A stretch of 16,451 bases of DNA from NCBI GenBank assembly GCA_028717105.1, contig JAQUOM010000028.1, positions 1 through 16,451 on the forward strand, in the 5' to 3' direction. This document shows positions 14,137-16,451 of the stretch, piece by piece. The translations under genes and the position numbers were made by a program. The notes under the pieces are model-generated. The model did not search any database. It was not told the DNA's origin and worked only from the letters and a program-made list of their open reading frames with translations. The stretch's first letter is position 1; every line of letters starts with the position of its first letter. The stretch is from Candidatus Omnitrophota bacterium (GTDB lineage: Bacteria > Omnitrophota > Gorgyraeia > Velamenicoccales > Velamenicoccaceae).

Positions 14137-14904
14137 TTAGGCTCCTTTGCGGCTGCAGTTTTTTACGATCTCGGAGAAGCTCTTGACGTCGAGGCTGGCC
14201 CCGCCGACGAGAGCCCCGTCGATATCTTTCTGATTAATGAGTTCTACGATGTTGCCGGGTTTGACGCTGCCGCCGTACTGGATGGTGATTTCTTCGGCCG
14301 TCTCGCGGCCGAACAATTCCGTCAAAAGCCCCCGGATGAAGGCGTGGACTTCTTGCGCTTGCTCAGGGGTGGCGGTTTTGCCTGTTCCGATGGCCCAGAC
14401 GGGTTCGTAGGCGATGATGATTTTTTTTGCGTCTTCGGGTGTCAGGCCTTCGAGGCTGTTGGTGACATGGTCCCGGATGACATCGAATGTCCGCCCGCCC
14501 TCCCTTTCCTCGAGGCTTTCTCCGACACACACGATGGGGGTGAGGCCGTGTTTAAGCGCGGACTTGAGTTTTTTGTCGACGGTCTCGTTGGTTTCGTGGA
14601 AATACTGGCGTCTTTCCGAATGTCCCAGGATGACATAGACACATCCCAGTTCTTTGATCATCGGTGCCGAGACCTCTCCTGTGAATGCGCCGGCATCTTC
14701 CCAATGAATGTTTTGAGCGCCGAGCCCGATGTTCGATTCATAAACGACTTCGGCGACTTCGTCGATCGCCGTGAAAGGCGGGCAGATGACGATGCCGATG
14801 TCATCGATCTTATACAATTCTCTTTTGAGCCCGTTGGCCAGCTCGATGGCTTCGGTCGTCGTCTTGTTCATTTTCCAGTTGCCGGCGATGATGACTTTTC
14901 TCAT
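14137..14904 (-). CDS. tpiA: Triosephosphate isomerase
   Basis: Interconverts dihydroxyacetone phosphate and glyceraldehyde 3-phosphate in glycolysis and gluconeogenesis (255 aa, normal length). Catalytic residues are all in place: N9 and K11 in AGNWKMN, H95 in VILGHSERR, E167 in AYEPVWAIGTG with the flexible loop after it. Phosphate-binding segments GGSV (211-214) and GALVGGASL (230-238) are intact. The ribosome site AAGGAG lies 8 nt before ATG and overlaps the pgk stop codon, so the two genes are closely linked in translation. Confidence 0.98.
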   Translation of the reverse strand: MRKVIIAGNWKMNKTTTEAIELANGLKRELYKIDDIGIVICPPFTAIDEVAEVVYESNIGLGAQNIHWEDAGAFTGEVSAPMIKELGCVYVILGHSERRQYFHETNETVDKKLKSALKHGLTPIVCVGESLEEREGGRTFDVIRDHVTNSLEGLTPEDAKKIIIAYEPVWAIGTGKTATPEQAQEVHAFIRGLLTELFGRETAEEITIQYGGSVKPGNIVELINQKDIDGALVGGASLDVKSFSEIVKNCSRKGA

Positions 14905-14916
14905 TACATATACTCC

Positions 14917-16107
14917 TTACCTTTTATCCTTGAGCGCGGCGATTCCGGGAAGCATCTTGCCTTCCATGAATTCCAGCGAGGCGCCGCCTCCTGTTGAAAT
15001 ATGTGTCATTTTGCTCTCGAGGCCGAATTTCGCAACGGCGCCGGCTGTATCGCCTCCTCCGATGATGGTCTTGGCTTTGAGCGTCGTGATGAATGTCGCC
15101 ACTTCTTTTGTCCCTCGGGCGAACTTGTCGTTTTCAAAGATACCCAGAGGTCCGTTCCAGCAGATGGTTTTGGTGTTTTTGAGGGCGTCGCAAAACAGCG
15201 CAATCGTCTTTGGTCCGATATCGACGGCAATCATGCCGTCGGGTATGGAGGCGTCTTTTGTCGTTTCGATCTTTGCCGGCGCATCGATGCTGTCGACGAT
15301 CAGGTGGTCGACCGGAAGCGCGACTCTGACCCCGGCCTTTTTGGCTTTCTCCAGGGTCTCCTTGGCCAGGTCGATCTTATCTTTTTCAAGCTTCGAATTC
15401 CCGATGGCGATGCCCTGGGATTTGAGGAACGTGTAGGCCATGCCTCCGCCGATCACCAGGACCTGCGCTTTTTTAAGAAGGTTTTCTATGACGCCGATTT
15501 TGTCTGAAACCTTGGCGCCGCCGAGGATCACAGCAAAAGGTTTGTCCGGTTGCTCTAAGGATTTGCCGAGATATTCGATCTCCCTGTCCAGGAGGAACCC
15601 TGCGACAGCGGGCAGGTCATGGGCCACCCCTTCTGTCGAGGCGTGGGCCCTGTGGGCCGTTCCGAACGCATCGTTGACGTAAATATCCGCGAGGCTCGCC
15701 AGTTGTTTGGCGAACGCAGGGTCGTTCTCTTCTTCCTCGGCGTGGAATCTCAGGTTTTCCAAAAGAATGATTTTTTCAGGGGACGCATCGATAGCCTGGG
15801 CGACTTCCGGGCCGACGCAGTCGTTGAGTTTTTTGACAGGCGTCTTGATCAGTTCCTGCAGCCTTTTGGCTACAGGATCAAGTCTTAAGGTATCCTTGAC
15901 CTGTCCGTCTGGACGGCCCAGATGGGTCATTAGAATCAGTTTTTTGGGGTTGTTCTTAAGGATATAGTCGATCGTGGGCATGGCGGCCTTGATACGCGTA
16001 TCGTCCGTGATCGCCCCGGTTTTTTTGTCCTGGGGAACGTTAAAATCCACGCGCATAATGATCTTTTTGTCTTTGAGATCGACGTCTTTCACGGTCATTT
16101 TATTCAT
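14917..16107 (-). CDS. pgk: Phosphoglycerate kinase
   Basis: Transfers phosphate between 1,3-bisphosphoglycerate and ADP, giving ATP in lower glycolysis (396 aa, normal length). Family segments: RVDFNVP (19-25), HLGRP (62-66), ENLRFH (117-122), NDAFGTAHRAHAS (145-157), GGAKVSDK (196-203), GGGMAYTFL (220-228), WNGPLGIFE (317-325), GGGDTA (350-355) and STGGGASLEF (371-380). AGGAG lies 5 nt before ATG. First gene of pgk-tpiA-secG-transporter, behind a strong promoter. A gap (GAPDH) gene often precedes pgk in other bacteria; here the upstream gene is different. Confidence 0.98.
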   Translation of the reverse strand: MNKMTVKDVDLKDKKIIMRVDFNVPQDKKTGAITDDTRIKAAMPTIDYILKNNPKKLILMTHLGRPDGQVKDTLRLDPVAKRLQELIKTPVKKLNDCVGPEVAQAIDASPEKIILLENLRFHAEEEENDPAFAKQLASLADIYVNDAFGTAHRAHASTEGVAHDLPAVAGFLLDREIEYLGKSLEQPDKPFAVILGGAKVSDKIGVIENLLKKAQVLVIGGGMAYTFLKSQGIAIGNSKLEKDKIDLAKETLEKAKKAGVRVALPVDHLIVDSIDAPAKIETTKDASIPDGMIAVDIGPKTIALFCDALKNTKTICWNGPLGIFENDKFARGTKEVATFITTLKAKTIIGGGDTAGAVAKFGLESKMTHISTGGGASLEFMEGKMLPGIAALKDKR

Positions 16108-16183
16108 GGAAACTCCTGAAAAGTTGTTTGATGGGTATATGTTCCGGATTCAGGCCTGATGGCGCCTTGCAAACGATTGCCGT

Positions 16184-16211
16184 ATTATAGCAGATTTTTT
16201 CTTCTTGTAAA
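16184..16211 (-). promoter_or_regulatory. Strong sigma70-type promoter of the pgk operon
   Basis: Minus strand: TTTACA (16206-16211; 5 of 6 to TTGACA), 16-nt spacer, TGC immediately before a perfect TATAAT (16184-16189), giving an extended -10. Predicted start near 16177 and a leader of about 70 nt containing the 10-base palindrome TCAGGCCTGA (16150-16159). Confidence 0.7.
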
Positions 16212-16229
16212 GAGCGTCCCCGGAGCGGA

Positions 16230-16451
16230 TCACGGCAGGCGATAAGGAGGCTGCCGGTTCAGCCATTTTTTGATCCCGGCAAGGCAGATGTCGTCCTTGG
16301 GGAATGTCTCGGCTAATTCTTTGTATTTGAAAAGGATGTCGTGCGCCAGTTTCTGTTTTTTTTCGTCCTGATGAAAAAGGCTGAAGGCCAGATCCATCCA
16401 GAGATCGATGTTTTTGGGGTCTTTTTGGAGCGCTTTGAGAAAAAATCTTTC
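16230..16451 (-). CDS. C-terminus of an unrecognised, TPR-like protein (5' partial)
   Basis: The minus strand is open from the window edge to a TGA at 16230-16232, encoding 73 residues. It starts ERFFLKALQKDPKNIDLWMD and continues with charged amphipathic helices, ending NRQPPYRLP. The first 25 or so residues have the spacing of a TPR-type helix pair (ALQKDP.N...W..LA). The composition is Lys-rich with no membrane segment. It ends 19 nt upstream of the pgk -35 box with no clear terminator. The start is outside the window and no function can be given. Confidence 0.6.
   Translation of the reverse strand, partial: ERFFLKALQKDPKNIDLWMDLAFSLFHQDEKKQKLAHDILFKYKELAETFPKDDICLAGIKKWLNRQPPYRLP

Noticed and set aside
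13975..14997. Long plus-strand ORF (340 codons) opposite tpiA and the secG start
   Set aside because: It is the shadow of real genes: tpiA and secG on the other strand have complete catalytic or family motifs, and the plus-strand product has no recognisable domain.
1..16451. tRNA, rRNA, CRISPR array, phage or toxin-antitoxin genes
   Set aside because: Looked for by eye on both strands. No cloverleaf-like run, no regularly spaced direct repeats and no small paired genes of those kinds were seen; the longest spacers are filled by promoters and palindromes.

Overview
The window is a compact bacterial chromosome segment with almost all genes on the minus strand. One partial plus-strand gene lies at the left edge and a partial minus-strand gene at the right edge. 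I see no rRNA, tRNA, CRISPR array, integrase or intact transposase. The gene set suggests an uncultured, probably anaerobic or facultative, Gram-negative-type lineage: a ferredoxin-fused EtfA with EtfB and an acyl-CoA dehydrogenase, a GAF-GGDEF enzyme, a GT-C-like membrane protein with TPRs, GlgC, and a pgk-tpiA-secG block. Candidatus Omnitrophota or a neighbouring phylum would fit. That placement is inference from gene content and style; no marker gene here fixes it.

Layout, left to right. (1) 3-776, plus strand: the C-terminal part of a GAF-GGDEF diguanylate cyclase, convergent with what follows. (2) 862-7549, minus strand: acyl-CoA dehydrogenase, then etfB, etfA and smc. etfB-etfA-smc are tightly packed (10 nt and 5 nt gaps) and look like one transcript. 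A candidate promoter and palindromes lie in the 241-nt spacer between the dehydrogenase gene and etfB. (3) 7663-9982, minus strand: marC, glgC and a short N-acetylglutamate-synthase-type GNAT, with a 2-nt gap and a 4-nt overlap; a TATAAT box sits almost directly on the marC start codon. (4) 10066-12347, minus strand: a large multi-spanning membrane protein with C-terminal TPRs. It has its own extended -10 promoter, a possible leaderless 23-codon upstream ORF and an intrinsic terminator. (5) 12370-12541: a spacer full of palindromes, one resembling IS200/IS605-type ends. (6) 12542-16107, minus strand: pgk, tpiA, secG and a BT1-like MFS transporter that is frameshifted as read, behind a strong extended -10 promoter at 16184-16211. 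(7) 16230-16451: the C-terminus of an unrecognised, possibly TPR-like protein.

Functionally the window combines lower glycolysis (Pgk, TpiA), storage-glucan synthesis (GlgC), arginine biosynthesis entry (NAGS-like GNAT), flavin-based electron transfer that may bifurcate electrons to ferredoxin, protein secretion (SecG) and chromosome organisation (SMC). The observations most worth a second look are the SMC protein with full-length symmetric arms but a hinge segment of only about 60 residues, the ferredoxin-EtfA/EtfB/dehydrogenase module that shares an operon with smc, and the leaderless-looking promoter and upstream ORF arrangements.
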